Assembly (NCBI RefSeq): GCF_001613245.1
Contig: NZ_BDBZ01000015.1
Coordinates: forward strand, 26,151-90,150
Length of the DNA stretch: 64,000 bases
Origin: Nocardia speluncae NBRC 108251
Lineage (GTDB): Bacteria > Actinomycetota > Actinomycetes > Mycobacteriales > Mycobacteriaceae
Direction: 5' to 3'
Under the pieces are notes generated by a model. That model worked only from the letters and a program-made list of their open reading frames with translations. It searched no databases and had not been told where the DNA came from. The translations under genes and the position numbers were made by a program. Shown here piece by piece: positions 27,993 to 37,486 of the stretch (position 1 is its first letter; each line of letters begins with the position of its first letter).

Positions 27993-28960
27993 GTCATCCC
28001 TTTCGGCCAGCGCTACATGCGATGGGCGGTGCCCCCCTGGTTCGCGGCGGCCGCACGCCCTGTGGTGCCACCATAACGAGCGACCGGAACCGATGTGATC
28101 GGCAGTGTCGTATGGGGGGTGCCGGGCGAAGTTCCGAGCCCGCCGGTGCCGCGTGAGTGATCGCGCATCCGGCGCGGAACCGGCTGCCGGTGGCGGGGCC
28201 GCGGTTCGGTGGAGAGTTGCCGGCGTGGCACTTCGGTCGTTCGCGATCCGCGGTCGTGGCCGAGGCCTGCGGCATTGCTACCGGGTCGACCGCTGCACCG
28301 GCGGCTCCGGAATGTGGTTCTCCGCCAGGACCGGTTCCGATCGACGGTCGGTAAGGGTAGTTCGTCCGGTCGGTAGGCGAGGCTGTAATCCGTCGAGAGC
28401 GGACAACTTATGGTGAATATGGCAAATATATGGCAATCTTTCACGTGTGTGCGGGAGAGTCTCTGCGCGAATCCGTAACGCCGGACTGTGTATGCGTGAA
28501 ACGTCGTGGCGACGGGCGTGGTTCGGGGGGCCCTCGGTACCGGTTGCCACCGTCGGGGGCCTGCATACGGGCACCATAGGGGTAGGTACGGCGCCGGAGT
28601 GTGGTGCGGATAGATCTCGGCACGGTTGCGATGTGGTCGCGTAACGCGTTGTCCCGGCGGTGATCGCGGGGCCGGCGGCTATTGTTCGGCGCGCCGGGAA
28701 TTCGGGCCGCCGGCGGGAACGAGCTTGGCGGGTAAGCGTTTTCGGTGGGACCGCGGTGAGGCTCCGTGAAGGGGATCGTTAGGCTTGCGCACAACGCTGT
28801 TCGCAACATTGCATACCGAAGTCTTGTGTTCTTGCATCTGTAAGAGCATGATCCAGCTAGCCTTGTTGTGAACAACGATCCGATGTCCGGGATTACCGAA
28901 TCGAGAGTCGATCATGTTGGTACAGAGTGTGATGGTGCCGGGTGAGTCCGAGGGGTGCAG
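27993..28960. other. Intergenic region with AT-richer patches, no gene seen
   Basis: Nearly 1 kb separates the divergent DUF5753 and DUF4254 genes. Frames here are short and translate poorly. Base composition drops locally around 28385-28440 and 28780-28920, unlike the rest of the window, which fits promoter DNA or a remnant of transferred DNA. A 12-bp palindrome lies at 28865-28876. Confidence 0.45.
28865..28876. promoter_or_regulatory. Palindrome GTTGTGAACAAC
   Basis: The arms GTTGT and ACAAC are separated by GA. The site is about 85 bp upstream of the DUF4254 start, in an AT-richer stretch, and could be an operator. The motif is short, so chance is possible. Confidence 0.35.
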
Positions 28961-29404
28961 ATGAGTGCGCCCACACTTGGGACCCTGCCGACAGCGCCAC
29001 AGTTGCTGTGCGCTTTTCAAGGACGGCGGGCCCAGGACCGGGTGCTGCTACGTTTCGCACATGCGCTCGTCGAACTGCACAAGCGTCGGGCACATGTCCG
29101 GGATCTGGCCGAGATTGCCGAAATCGACGGCCGCCGAAGCGAACTCGTGAACGATATCAACGACTGGATCATCCGCAAGATGCCGCAGCATCGCCACGGA
29201 GCCTCGCTGCACACCGAAAGTCTGGGCGCGGTGATCGATCGCATGGCGCACAGCTGGGTCGCGGCGAATCAGGCCATCGAAGCCGACGGCGTGCGCAGTG
29301 ACCGCACCCACCGGCACTGGTACCACCTGGCGGAACTCGTTGACGGGTACACGGATTTGATCGCCGAGGTGGCCGGTGGCCGCCGCCGGTTACCGGTGCA
29401 GTAG
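28961..29404 (+). CDS. DUF4254 family protein
   Basis: This 147-residue, largely helical protein carries the DUF4254 pattern of alternating helices with conserved charged residues (FAHALVELHKRRAHVRDLAEIAEIDGRRSELVNDIN, cited here as positions about 33-68) and TESLGAVIDRMAHSWV. The family's function is unknown; relatives occur in actinobacteria and in Bacteroidetes. The ATG at 28961 is chosen for the GAGGGG ribosome site five bases upstream, over a GTG at 28955. Confidence 0.75.
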   Translation: MSAPTLGTLPTAPQLLCAFQGRRAQDRVLLRFAHALVELHKRRAHVRDLAEIAEIDGRRSELVNDINDWIIRKMPQHRHGASLHTESLGAVIDRMAHSWVAANQAIEADGVRSDRTHRHWYHLAELVDGYTDLIAEVAGGRRRLPVQ

Positions 29405-29526
29405 CAGGGCGCCGCGGATCTCCCGGCTGTCCAGTCCGATGAACGCGAAATCCCTCGCGGTGGGTCCGGGAACCGCCGCGAAATGTCGAATGGCCTAGAC
29501 CCAGCGGTGAGTCGGTGGCGAATACT

Positions 29527-29536
29527 CGGTTAACCG
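29527..29536. promoter_or_regulatory. Palindrome before GntR gene
   Basis: CGGTTAACCG, a perfect 10-bp palindrome, lies 33 bp before the start of the GntR regulator gene. Autoregulation is plausible but the site does not match the usual HutC operator closely. Confidence 0.3.
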
Positions 29537-29569
29537 GGTGGTGTAGGTCAATTGGAGGTAGGTTCTGCC

Positions 29570-30337
29570 ATGATTCACACGAATGGCGTCGCAACCGTAT
29601 CGGCGCCGGAAGACCTCCGTACCGAGGTGCGGGCGCCGGTCGGCGTGGCGCTGTCGAAGGTCTATCGGGTACGCGCCGAAATCGACACGATGCTCGACGA
29701 GCTACGCCCCGGCGACCGGGTGCCCGCCGAACGCGAACTGGCGGGACGGTTCGGCGTCGCGCGCGAAACCGTCCGGCATGCCCTTCGCGACCTCGCCGTC
29801 GAAGGCCGTATCCGCAGACAGGGCCGCGGCACGGTGCTGGCCCGGCCGAAGGTCGTCCGGCCACTGGCCCCCGAATCCGCCGGCGAAGAAGCCGCCGGGG
29901 TGGTGCGCCGGTTGTTGTCCTGGGAGGACGGCATCGCCGACGCCGAGGTCGCGCGTGATCTCGACCTGCCGCCGCGAACCCCCATCATGACCCTCGAACG
30001 TCTGCTTTTCGCCGACGGCGACCCGATCGCGCTGGAACGTATCGACCTGTCGCTGGACAGGTTCGGCTGGTTGCGCGCGGCATTCGACCCGCTGGGTTCG
30101 CTCGCCACGACCATCGGCGATTCGGGCGTGGAATACGCGGGTGCCACCGAGCGGATCGAAACCGTCCTCGCCGCGCCCAGGGAGGCCGGGTTGCTCCGGT
30201 GCCGTCCGGCGGTGCCGTTGTTCCGGGTGGTCCGGCGCGGTATCGACACGCAGGGCCGGCCCATCGAACGGGTGGCCGCGCTCTACCGCGGTGACCGGGT
30301 CGCCTTCGAGGTCCGTACGGGTGGCCGGGGTCGCTGA
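29570..30337 (+). CDS. GntR/HutC-type transcriptional regulator
   Basis: The 255-residue protein has an N-terminal winged helix-turn-helix (residues about 27-94; RVPAERELAGRFGVARETVR) and a C-terminal UTRA ligand-binding domain (about 115-250; RLLFADGDPIALERIDL). HutC-type regulators sense small metabolites, often sugars or amino-acid derivatives; the ligand cannot be told. The ATG at 29570 is preferred because GGAGGT lies at 29554-29559. It sits 82 bases before map, which is probably transcribed separately. Confidence 0.9.
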   Translation: MIHTNGVATVSAPEDLRTEVRAPVGVALSKVYRVRAEIDTMLDELRPGDRVPAERELAGRFGVARETVRHALRDLAVEGRIRRQGRGTVLARPKVVRPLAPESAGEEAAGVVRRLLSWEDGIADAEVARDLDLPPRTPIMTLERLLFADGDPIALERIDLSLDRFGWLRAAFDPLGSLATTIGDSGVEYAGATERIETVLAAPREAGLLRCRPAVPLFRVVRRGIDTQGRPIERVAALYRGDRVAFEVRTGGRGR

Positions 30338-30419
30338 GCGGAGGCTCTCGCGGCTGTTGCGGTGTACGGCCGGGAACGTTCCCGGCGACCTCTCGGCCGG
30401 CGCCTACTACTCTTGAACC

Positions 30420-31283
30420 ATGTCCGTGCGTACCCGTCAGCCGCTGCTCCCTGGAACCCCCACCCCGATTCGTGAGGTTCCCCGCGCCATCGAACGCCCG
30501 GAGTATGTGTGGAAGGAAACCGCCCGCGAAGGCTCCGAACCGTGGGTGCAGACGCCCGAGACCATCGAGAAGATGCGTATTGCCGGCAAGATCGCGGCCC
30601 AGGCTCTGGCCGAGGCGGGTAAAGCGGTCGCGCCGGGGGTCACCACGGATGAGCTGGACCGGATCGCGCACGAGTACATGTGCGACCATGGGGCCTATCC
30701 CTCCACGCTCGGTTACAAGGCGTTCCCCAAGTCGTGCTGTACCTCGCTCAACGAGGTGATCTGCCACGGAATCCCCGACAGCACTGTGGTCGAGGACGGT
30801 GACATCGTCAATATCGATGTCACCGCCTATATCCACGGGGTGCACGGCGATACCAATGCGACCTTCCTCGCCGGTGAGGTGGACGAGGAGGTGAAACTCC
30901 TGGTGGAGCGCACCGAAGAAGCCACCAGGCGGGCGATCAAGGCGGTGCGTCCGGGCCGGGCGCTCAATGTGATCGGCCGGGTGATCGAGTCCTATGCCAA
31001 CCGCTTCGGCTACGGCGTGGTCCGCGATTTCACCGGGCACGGGGTCGGGCCCACCTTCCACAGCGGCCTGGTGATCCTGCACTACGACCAGCCCGCCGTG
31101 GACTCCGTCATCGAACCCGGGATGACCTTCACCATCGAACCGATGATCAACCTGGGCGGTATCGAGTACGAGATCTGGGACGACGGCTGGACCGTCGTCA
31201 CCAAAGACCGTAAGTGGACGGCGCAGTTCGAGCACACCCTGGTCGTCACCGACACCGGAGCCGAAATCCTGACGCTGCCGTGA
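30420..31283 (+). CDS. map: Methionine aminopeptidase, type Ic
   Basis: The 287-residue enzyme has an N-terminal extension of about 40 residues with Pro-rich PGTPTPI, typical of the mycobacterial MetAP1c, followed by the pita-bread catalytic domain. The five metal ligands are visible: Asp in NIDVTAY, Asp in HGDTNATF, His in FTGHGVGP, Glu in TIEPMI and Glu in QFEHTL. It removes the initiator methionine from new proteins. Its stop overlaps the cobQ start by four bases, so the two genes are co-translated. Confidence 0.96.
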   Translation: MSVRTRQPLLPGTPTPIREVPRAIERPEYVWKETAREGSEPWVQTPETIEKMRIAGKIAAQALAEAGKAVAPGVTTDELDRIAHEYMCDHGAYPSTLGYKAFPKSCCTSLNEVICHGIPDSTVVEDGDIVNIDVTAYIHGVHGDTNATFLAGEVDEEVKLLVERTEEATRRAIKAVRPGRALNVIGRVIESYANRFGYGVVRDFTGHGVGPTFHSGLVILHYDQPAVDSVIEPGMTFTIEPMINLGGIEYEIWDDGWTVVTKDRKWTAQFEHTLVVTDTGAEILTLP

Positions 31284-32917
31284 GCGTCCCCGGCGGGGCG
31301 CTGCTGGTCGCCGGGACCACCTCCGACGCCGGTAAGAGCGTGCTGGTCGCCGGGATCTGCCGGATGCTGCGACGCCGTGGGGTGCGGGTGGCGCCGTTCA
31401 AGGCCCAGAACATGTCGAACAATTCCGTCGTCACCCTGGACGGCGGCGAGATCGGCCGGGCCCAGGCGTTGCAGGCGCAGGCCTGCGGGCTCGAACCGAG
31501 CGTGCGATTCAATCCGGTCCTGCTGAAACCCGGAAGCGACCGGCGGTCGCAACTGGTGGTGCGCGGACAGGTCACCGATACCGTGAGTGCCGCCGATTAC
31601 ATTGCTCATCGCACCCGGCTGCGCGCGGTGGTGGCCACCGAACTCGCGGCGCTGCGGGCGGAATTCGATGTGGTGATCTGCGAAGGAGCGGGATCGCCGG
31701 CCGAGATCAATCTGCGGGCCACCGATCTGGCGAATATGGGTCTGGCGCGGGCGGCCGGGCTGCCCGTGCTGGTAGTCGGCGATATCGACCGCGGCGGTGT
31801 GCTGGCACATCTGTTCGGCACCCTGGCCGTCCTCGAACCCGAGGATCAGCGGCTGATCGCCGGTTTCGTGATCAACAAGTTCCGCGGCGACGTGGATCTG
31901 CTACGCCCCGGTCTGGAACAGCTGGATGCCCTGACGGGCCGGCCCACGCTCGGCGTGCTGCCGTACCGGGAGGATCTCTGGCTCGATGCCGAGGATTCGC
32001 TGGGCAGCGTATCCGGGGCGCAGATCGGTCGTCCCGGGCCGGCTGTCGGTGGTGAATGGCTCAGCGTGGCCGCGGTCCGGCTGCCCCGGATCTCCAACTC
32101 GACCGATGTGGAAGCGCTGGCCTGCGAACCGGGGGTCGCGGTCCGCTGGGTGACCGAAGTGTCCCAGCTCGTGGCGGCCGATCTTGTGGTCGTGCCCGGG
32201 AGCAAAGCCACCGTCGATGATCTGGACTGGTTGCGGCGCACCGGGATTGCCGAGGAACTGCGGCGGCGTGCGGCCGCCGGCCGCCCGGTACTCGGAATCT
32301 GCGGCGGCTATCAGATGCTCGGGAACCGCATCATCGATCCGGTGGAATCCGGGGCCGGTACGGTCGCCGGGCTGGGCCTGCTGGATATGGACATCGAGTT
32401 CGCGCCCGAGAAGGTACTGTGCCGGACCGCCGCAGTGGGTGCGCCGATGCCGCGGGGCGCGGAACCGGTGGGTACGACGGGGGTTGCTGCGACCGGTTAT
32501 GAAATCCACCACGGCCGTATCCGGCGTACCGCCGAGACTCCGTGGCTGCACGTCACCGGCCGGACCTCCCCGGGCGATGTGCCCGGCGGCGCGGGCAGTG
32601 AACTCGCCGGCGAGCCGTCGGCCGAGGGTGTCGTGCGCGGCGCGGTATGGGGCACCCATCTGCACGGTCTCCTCGAATCCGACGAATTCCGCCGGGCCTG
32701 GCTGACCCGGGTCGCGCGGGCGGCCGGACGGACCGGTTTTCTTGTCGCGCCCGGGACGCGGGTGGCCGCGGTGCGCGCGGCGCAGCTCGATCTCCTCGCC
32801 GACCTGGTCGCCGAAAACCTTGATATCTCCCGGTTGGAGCGGCTCCTGGCGGAGGGGGTGCCGGCCGGTCTGCCGGTTGTCGAATCCGCGGTGGGCGCGC
32901 TCTCGCCAATGGGCTGA
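31280..32917 (+). CDS. cobQ: Cobyric acid synthase
   Basis: The 545-residue protein has an N-terminal ATP-binding domain ([17 protein letters not shown], residues 13-29; KAQNMSNNS) and a C-terminal class-I glutamine amidotransferase domain with the nucleophile in [10 protein letters not shown] (about 340) and the late His in [14 protein letters not shown]. It amidates adenosylcobyrinic acid a,c-diamide at four positions in cobalamin synthesis. The GTG start overlaps map (GTGA). It is longer than some homologues because of low-complexity insertions in the amidotransferase part. Confidence 0.94.
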   Translation: MSVPGGALLVAGTTSDAGKSVLVAGICRMLRRRGVRVAPFKAQNMSNNSVVTLDGGEIGRAQALQAQACGLEPSVRFNPVLLKPGSDRRSQLVVRGQVTDTVSAADYIAHRTRLRAVVATELAALRAEFDVVICEGAGSPAEINLRATDLANMGLARAAGLPVLVVGDIDRGGVLAHLFGTLAVLEPEDQRLIAGFVINKFRGDVDLLRPGLEQLDALTGRPTLGVLPYREDLWLDAEDSLGSVSGAQIGRPGPAVGGEWLSVAAVRLPRISNSTDVEALACEPGVAVRWVTEVSQLVAADLVVVPGSKATVDDLDWLRRTGIAEELRRRAAAGRPVLGICGGYQMLGNRIIDPVESGAGTVAGLGLLDMDIEFAPEKVLCRTAAVGAPMPRGAEPVGTTGVAATGYEIHHGRIRRTAETPWLHVTGRTSPGDVPGGAGSELAGEPSAEGVVRGAVWGTHLHGLLESDEFRRAWLTRVARAAGRTGFLVAPGTRVAAVRAAQLDLLADLVAENLDISRLERLLAEGVPAGLPVVESAVGALSPMG

Positions 32918-33027
32918 TCCCCTGCGGTGTACGGCCTGAGATCTCTGTGAGATTACGCATCACGATCGTCGTGCTCTTTATGGGGAGCACTCCAACGGCG
33001 CCGGCCGGCGGTGTAGCGTCAAGCGTC

Positions 33028-33591
33028 ATGGAATCTCGGCGCATCGCGGTCGGTGACCGGGACTGGACGGTGCGGGTCGACGGTCCGGTGACCCAGCACA
33101 GTGTGCTGCTGTTCCCCGACTCCGGCGATCCGCCGGAGGTCTATGACCGGGTGTGTGCCCGGCTGCACAGTTCCGATCTGCGGACCATCGTGTTCGAAAA
33201 TGTCACCGGACTGGACCTCACCGGTGTATATGCGGTTCTGGACGATCTCGGGGTGCCGTGGGCAAATGTCGCAGGACGCGGGGTGGGCGCCAGTGTGGCG
33301 TGGCAGGTCTGTGCGAAAGGTTTCGGGCGGTTCGTGAGCCTGATCGTTGCCGATCGCGGGCATCCCGCCGTGCCGGACGGATCCGGCACGGTACTGGAGC
33401 AGGAGTGCCCCGCGGTCGAACTGCCGACCACCGTCCTGGTGACAAAAGGGCTACCGCGGTCGGTGGCCGACAGCTCCGGGCGCCACGTGTACGGCGAGTT
33501 CCGCGTAGTGGACCTCGATGTCGACAATGTGGCCGCCGAAGCGGACCAGCAATTCGCCACCGAGATCGTGCTGCGCACCAGTATGTGGTGA
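33028..33591 (+). CDS. Alpha/beta-hydrolase-like protein, nucleophile missing
   Basis: The 187-residue protein follows the alpha/beta-hydrolase pattern: a beta strand with LLFPDSGDPPEVYDRV, a short central helix region, and a nucleophile elbow VAGRGVGASVAWQ near residue 92. The elbow reads GRGVG in place of GxSxG, so the catalytic Ser is absent. The cap and the late Asp/His are not obvious either, so it is probably not a hydrolase. The start at 33028 (MESRRIAVGDRDW) is chosen to begin with the first strand; the frame opens at 32947. It stands between cobQ and a minus-strand hydrolase gene. Confidence 0.65.
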   Translation: MESRRIAVGDRDWTVRVDGPVTQHSVLLFPDSGDPPEVYDRVCARLHSSDLRTIVFENVTGLDLTGVYAVLDDLGVPWANVAGRGVGASVAWQVCAKGFGRFVSLIVADRGHPAVPDGSGTVLEQECPAVELPTTVLVTKGLPRSVADSSGRHVYGEFRVVDLDVDNVAAEADQQFATEIVLRTSMW

Positions 33592-33725
33592 GCCGCGGGC
33601 GGGCGCCGGCCTCTCCGATGAGCCGCCGGGCCGCACCGATATCGACCCGTGGATTCCCATGGCGGCCCAGGAGAGCGGTTTCGACTGCACGATGTGGCTG
33701 CCTTCGCCGCCCAGGCAAACGGTCG

Positions 33726-34817
33726 CTACGTGCGCTCGCCCGAGAGATAGGTCGCGAGCCAGTCCAGCCAGCTGTCCAGTTCCCGGAACGCCGCCGACCG
33801 GGGCTCGTCCGCGGACAGGAATACATCGTGCCGGGCCCCGTCGATCGGGACGATGCTGGTGCGATCACCCAGGCAGCCGGCCCAGCGCTGGATCTGGGCC
33901 ACGTCCAGAACCGCGTCGGCCACGTCGACGGCGGGTCCGTATTCGCGGGCGAACTGGGTGAGCTTCGATCGCAACAGCAGGGCGGGCACACCGATATCCA
34001 GCCCCCGGTGCAACCGTGCCTGACCCAGGCGGATCGCACGGAGCCAGCCTGCCCGCACCGGGAAACCCTGCCGCGGCTTCCAGTCCAGGTCGTAGTCCCA
34101 TTCGCCGGCCAGGCTGTGGTGCAGGCTGTCGCCGTAGGCACTGGATTTACTCAGCGGCAGCGCCGACTTGGCCCGGAACCGGCCCACCGTGTTGATCACT
34201 TGCGTGCCCACAGTGCGCACATATGTCGGCCCCTGCAGATCGAACCATGGGCTGTTCAGAACAAGCCCGCTGACCCCGGCCGCCGCTGTGCCACCGGCGC
34301 GCTGCAGCCGATCCAGCCACAGCGATGCCACCAGGCCGCCGGTCGAATGTCCCATGACCAGGACCTCGCCCTGCGTTTCCTCGGTGATCAGGCGGAGTGA
34401 TTCGTTCAGCTCCCGGTCGTAGAGAGCCAGATCGCCGATGAAGTGCGGGGTCTGGTTCGCGCGCAGCGAGCGGCCGCATTTACGCAGATCCAGCGCGTAG
34501 AACCGGTGGCCACGCGCGGTCAGGTGCTCGGCCACATGCCGCTGGAAGAAGTAGTCGGTGAACCCGTGCAGGTACAGGACGGCTACGGCCGGGCCGGTGG
34601 CGCCGGAACCGGTCGTGCCCGGGGCGCCTGAACCGGTATCTCCGGAGATACCGGTATCCGGAAGGTGACGTACCAGAGTGGCGACGATCTCGCCCTCGCC
34701 ATCAGGGTCGGTCCCCAGGTCCAGTGTGCGGTACTCGTACCCGTCACCGAGTACATCCGGCTGCCAGGTATCGGCCGCTCCCAGCGTGCTGCTGCGGGCC
34801 AGGGGTTCGTTCGTCAC
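33726..34817 (-). CDS. Alpha/beta hydrolase (lysophospholipase-like)
   Basis: The 363-residue protein is a serine hydrolase of the hydrolase_4 (monoacylglycerol-lipase) type: LYLHGFTDYFFQRHVAEHL carries the oxyanion loop, GHSTGGLVAS the nucleophilic Ser, and GARHDVF the catalytic His. It resembles Rv2854. Between residues 53 and 77 there is a Gly/Thr/Ser-rich insert (GDTGSGAPGTTGSG). The substrate is unknown, probably a lipid ester. The gene stands alone, divergent from mqo. Confidence 0.88.
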   Translation of the reverse strand: MTNEPLARSSTLGAADTWQPDVLGDGYEYRTLDLGTDPDGEGEIVATLVRHLPDTGISGDTGSGAPGTTGSGATGPAVAVLYLHGFTDYFFQRHVAEHLTARGHRFYALDLRKCGRSLRANQTPHFIGDLALYDRELNESLRLITEETQGEVLVMGHSTGGLVASLWLDRLQRAGGTAAAGVSGLVLNSPWFDLQGPTYVRTVGTQVINTVGRFRAKSALPLSKSSAYGDSLHHSLAGEWDYDLDWKPRQGFPVRAGWLRAIRLGQARLHRGLDIGVPALLLRSKLTQFAREYGPAVDVADAVLDVAQIQRWAGCLGDRTSIVPIDGARHDVFLSADEPRSAAFRELDSWLDWLATYLSGERT

Positions 34818-35310
34818 GCCTCCAATCTAGGCGCATCCTCGCGCTGCACCGGGCTGTGCGTGCCGAGAGGCGGTGATCCGGGCGCGCCGGATACCGGTGT
34901 TCGGTCTGCGCTACGGCATGGGCCCGGTTCCGGGGTTCGCCGCGACTGTGCCCGTCGATACGGCGCCATCGGGTCCGCGCGGCGCCCGGCGCCTCGGCGT
35001 TCGTTTCCGGCCGTGCGTGGCGCCGGACGACGTGGCCGGCGGTGTTATTTGCGCCACCGGCTTTCGGTGACGGCGCCGCTCGGAGCGTCGGAGGAGAGGA
35101 ATCTAGGTCACAATCGCCGCCCTGGCTGCGGATTCCGTGCGTGTCGAGGTGCACAATTAGCAATAGTGAACGGCGGGTAACCTACATTCGGCCGCGCCCG
35201 AAGAGGCTCGTCGCTGTCCGTGAACAACTGCATATGTGCCCGTGCCCCAGCGGACCACATCCCAGTCGGAATGTGTGCCCCGCGCACCAGGACAAGGAAG
35301 TCGAACACCC
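34818..35310. other. Divergent intergenic region, no gene seen
   Basis: About 490 bases lie between the divergent hydrolase and mqo genes. The frames here are arginine-rich or are shadows. The half nearer mqo (35140-35220) is relatively AT-rich and probably carries the mqo promoter, but I cannot assign boxes. Confidence 0.45.
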
Positions 35311-36828
35311 GTGCCGAACGCTGCCCAGACTGAAACGACCGATGTAGTCCTCATCGGTGCCGGCATCATGAGTGCCACGCTCGGCGCGCTGCTGCGCCAG
35401 CTGCAGCCGGACTGGTCGATCACCGTGTTCGAACGGCTGGATGCCGCCGCGGCCGAGAGCAGCGACCCGTGGAACAACGCCGGTACCGGGCATTCCGCGC
35501 TGTGCGAACTGAATTACAGCCCGCAGAAACCGGACGGCTCGGTCGATATCGGCAAGGCAGTCGATATCAACGAGCGGTTCCAGGTCTCGCGGCAGTTCTG
35601 GGCTTACGCGGTCGAGAACGGGATCCTCGGCGATCCGTCCCGGTTCATCAACCCCATCCCGCACGTGAGTTTCGTCCACGGCGCCGCCGATGTCGAATAC
35701 CTGCGCAAACGTTACGAGGCGCTGTCTCGGCATCCGCTGTTCGCGGGGATGGAGTACATCGACAGTCCCGACGAGTTCGCCCGCCGCCTGCCGCTGATGG
35801 CCCGGGGACGCGATTTCTCCGATCCGATCGCCCTCAACTGGACCGACGGCGGCACCGATATCAACTTCGGTTCGCTGACCAAGGAGCTGTTGGCTCATAT
35901 CGGGGCCACCGGTGGGGAGATCGCGTTCGGTAACGAGGTCCGGAATCTGAGCAAGCAGCGCGACGGCAGCTGGAAGGTGACGGTGCGCAATACCCGTACC
36001 GGTCGCCGCCGCACCCTGGTCAGCAAGTTCGTTTTCGTCGGCGCCGGTGGCGGTGCGTTGCCCCTCCTGCAGAAATCGGGGATCAAGGAAATCGGCGGGT
36101 TCGCCGGATTCCCGGTGTCGGGCCAGTTCTTGCGCTGTACCAATCCCGAACTGGTCGGGAAACACGAGGCCAAGGTGTACGGCAAGGCCGCCGTCGGCGC
36201 ACCGCCGATGTCGGTTCCACACCTGGACACGCGGATCATCAACGGCAAACTCGGCCTGCTGTTCGGTCCGTACGCCGGTTGGACCCCGAAATTCCTCAAG
36301 GACGGTAGCAACGCCGACCTGTTCAAATCGATCAAACCGGGCAACCTGGCCCCGATGCTGGGCGTCGGTGTCACCGAGCTGGGCCTGGTGAAATACCTGG
36401 TCACCGAGCTGATGAAATCGCAGGCCGGCCGGGTGTACACGATGGAGGAGTTCATCCCGCGCGCCGAGGGCCGCGATTGGGAACTCATCACCGCCGGGCA
36501 ACGGGTGCAGACCATCCGGCGTAAGGGCGCCGGCGGTGTGCTCGAACTCGGGACCGCCGTGATCACCGCGCAGGACGGTTCCATCGCGGGCCTGCTGGGC
36601 GCCTCGCCGGGTGCCTCGACCTGTGTGACCGCGATGCTCGACGTGCTCGAGCGGTGTTTCCCGACCGAGTACGCGTCCTGGACGCCCAAGCTGAAGGAAA
36701 TGGTTCCCTCGCTCGGCATCAAGCTCTCGGAGAATCAGGCGCTGTTCGGCGAGGTCTGGGACTGGACCGGTAAGGCCCTGCAACTCACCGGAAGCGGAGC
36801 GCACGCGGTGCTGCCTGCCGGAGCCTGA
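35311..36828 (+). CDS. mqo: Malate:quinone oxidoreductase
   Basis: The 505-residue FAD protein has the N-terminal nucleotide-binding motif [20 protein letters not shown] (residues 10-29), the Mqo signature [18 protein letters not shown] (about 52-69) and the C-terminal [17 protein letters not shown]. It oxidises malate to oxaloacetate at the membrane and passes electrons to quinone, bypassing NAD-dependent malate dehydrogenase. The GTG at 35311 follows AAGGAAG at 35294-35300. It corresponds to Rv2852c and is followed by the same GNAT gene as in M. tuberculosis. Confidence 0.96.
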   Translation: MPNAAQTETTDVVLIGAGIMSATLGALLRQLQPDWSITVFERLDAAAAESSDPWNNAGTGHSALCELNYSPQKPDGSVDIGKAVDINERFQVSRQFWAYAVENGILGDPSRFINPIPHVSFVHGAADVEYLRKRYEALSRHPLFAGMEYIDSPDEFARRLPLMARGRDFSDPIALNWTDGGTDINFGSLTKELLAHIGATGGEIAFGNEVRNLSKQRDGSWKVTVRNTRTGRRRTLVSKFVFVGAGGGALPLLQKSGIKEIGGFAGFPVSGQFLRCTNPELVGKHEAKVYGKAAVGAPPMSVPHLDTRIINGKLGLLFGPYAGWTPKFLKDGSNADLFKSIKPGNLAPMLGVGVTELGLVKYLVTELMKSQAGRVYTMEEFIPRAEGRDWELITAGQRVQTIRRKGAGGVLELGTAVITAQDGSIAGLLGASPGASTCVTAMLDVLERCFPTEYASWTPKLKEMVPSLGIKLSENQALFGEVWDWTGKALQLTGSGAHAVLPAGA

Positions 36829-36960
36829 CCGGGTCCACACGGGTGTTCGCCGGCCTGCGGGACCCGATCCTGTGGGCCGTTCGCGGTGAGCTGGGTGCCG
36901 GATTCGTCCGGCAGGAGACATTCGCGTGCATCTCGCGCCGAGGTGTGATAGCAAGGCGCG

Positions 36961-37410
36961 ATGATGTCTACGGTTGCACTCCGACGGTCCTGGGCGCTGG
37001 ATCTCGATACCGCCACCCTCTACGAGCTGCTGAAGCTTCGTGTCGAAGTGTTCGTCGTCGAGCAGAAATGCGCGTACCCGGAACTGGACGGTCAGGATCT
37101 GCTGCGGGAGACCCGGCATCTGTGGCTGGACGACGAGGGCGAGGTCATCGCGACCCTGAGGTTGCTCGAGGAGCACGACGACGGAGTGAAATCCTTCCGG
37201 ATCGGACGTCTGTGCACGGCCGTGGAAGCTCGCGGGCACGGGTACACCACCCGGTTGCTGCAGGCCGCGCTCGCCGAGACCGGTCCGCATACGGTCCGGT
37301 TGAACGCGCAGACCTACCTGATCGACCTGTACACCAAGCACGGTTTCGAGGTCGCGGGTGAGGAGTTCATCGAGGACGGTGTGGCGCACGTACCGATGCG
37401 CCGAGGGTAG
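36961..37410 (+). CDS. ElaA-type GNAT acetyltransferase
   Basis: The 149-residue protein has the ElaA family start LYELLKLRVEVFVVEQKCAYPELDG (positions about 20-44) and a GNAT core with RIGRLCTAVEARGHGYTTRLL. It matches Rv2851c. The substrate is unknown. Two consecutive ATG codons open the frame at 36961; either could be used. It lies between mqo and the chelatase gene and is probably co-transcribed with the latter, 76 bases downstream. Confidence 0.88.
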   Translation: MMSTVALRRSWALDLDTATLYELLKLRVEVFVVEQKCAYPELDGQDLLRETRHLWLDDEGEVIATLRLLEEHDDGVKSFRIGRLCTAVEARGHGYTTRLLQAALAETGPHTVRLNAQTYLIDLYTKHGFEVAGEEFIEDGVAHVPMRRG

Positions 37411-37486
37411 CGCCGGCCCGTCGACGCTCGCGGAGTCCGAGCAGGGGAGGCCGGGTGCGTTATCCGGCACGATTTAGAGTGGGGCC

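Noticed and set aside
28441..28875. 144-residue minus-strand frame in the low-GC gap
   Set aside because: The translation lacks recognisable structure, is Arg/Pro-rich and has no ribosome site.
35182..37470. 762-residue minus-strand frame
   Set aside because: It is the antisense shadow of mqo and the ElaA-type gene, which are certain.
37411..37486. Cobalamin riboswitch before the corrin genes
   Set aside because: The spacer is only 76 bases and I found no B12-box-like sequence there or before cobQ.
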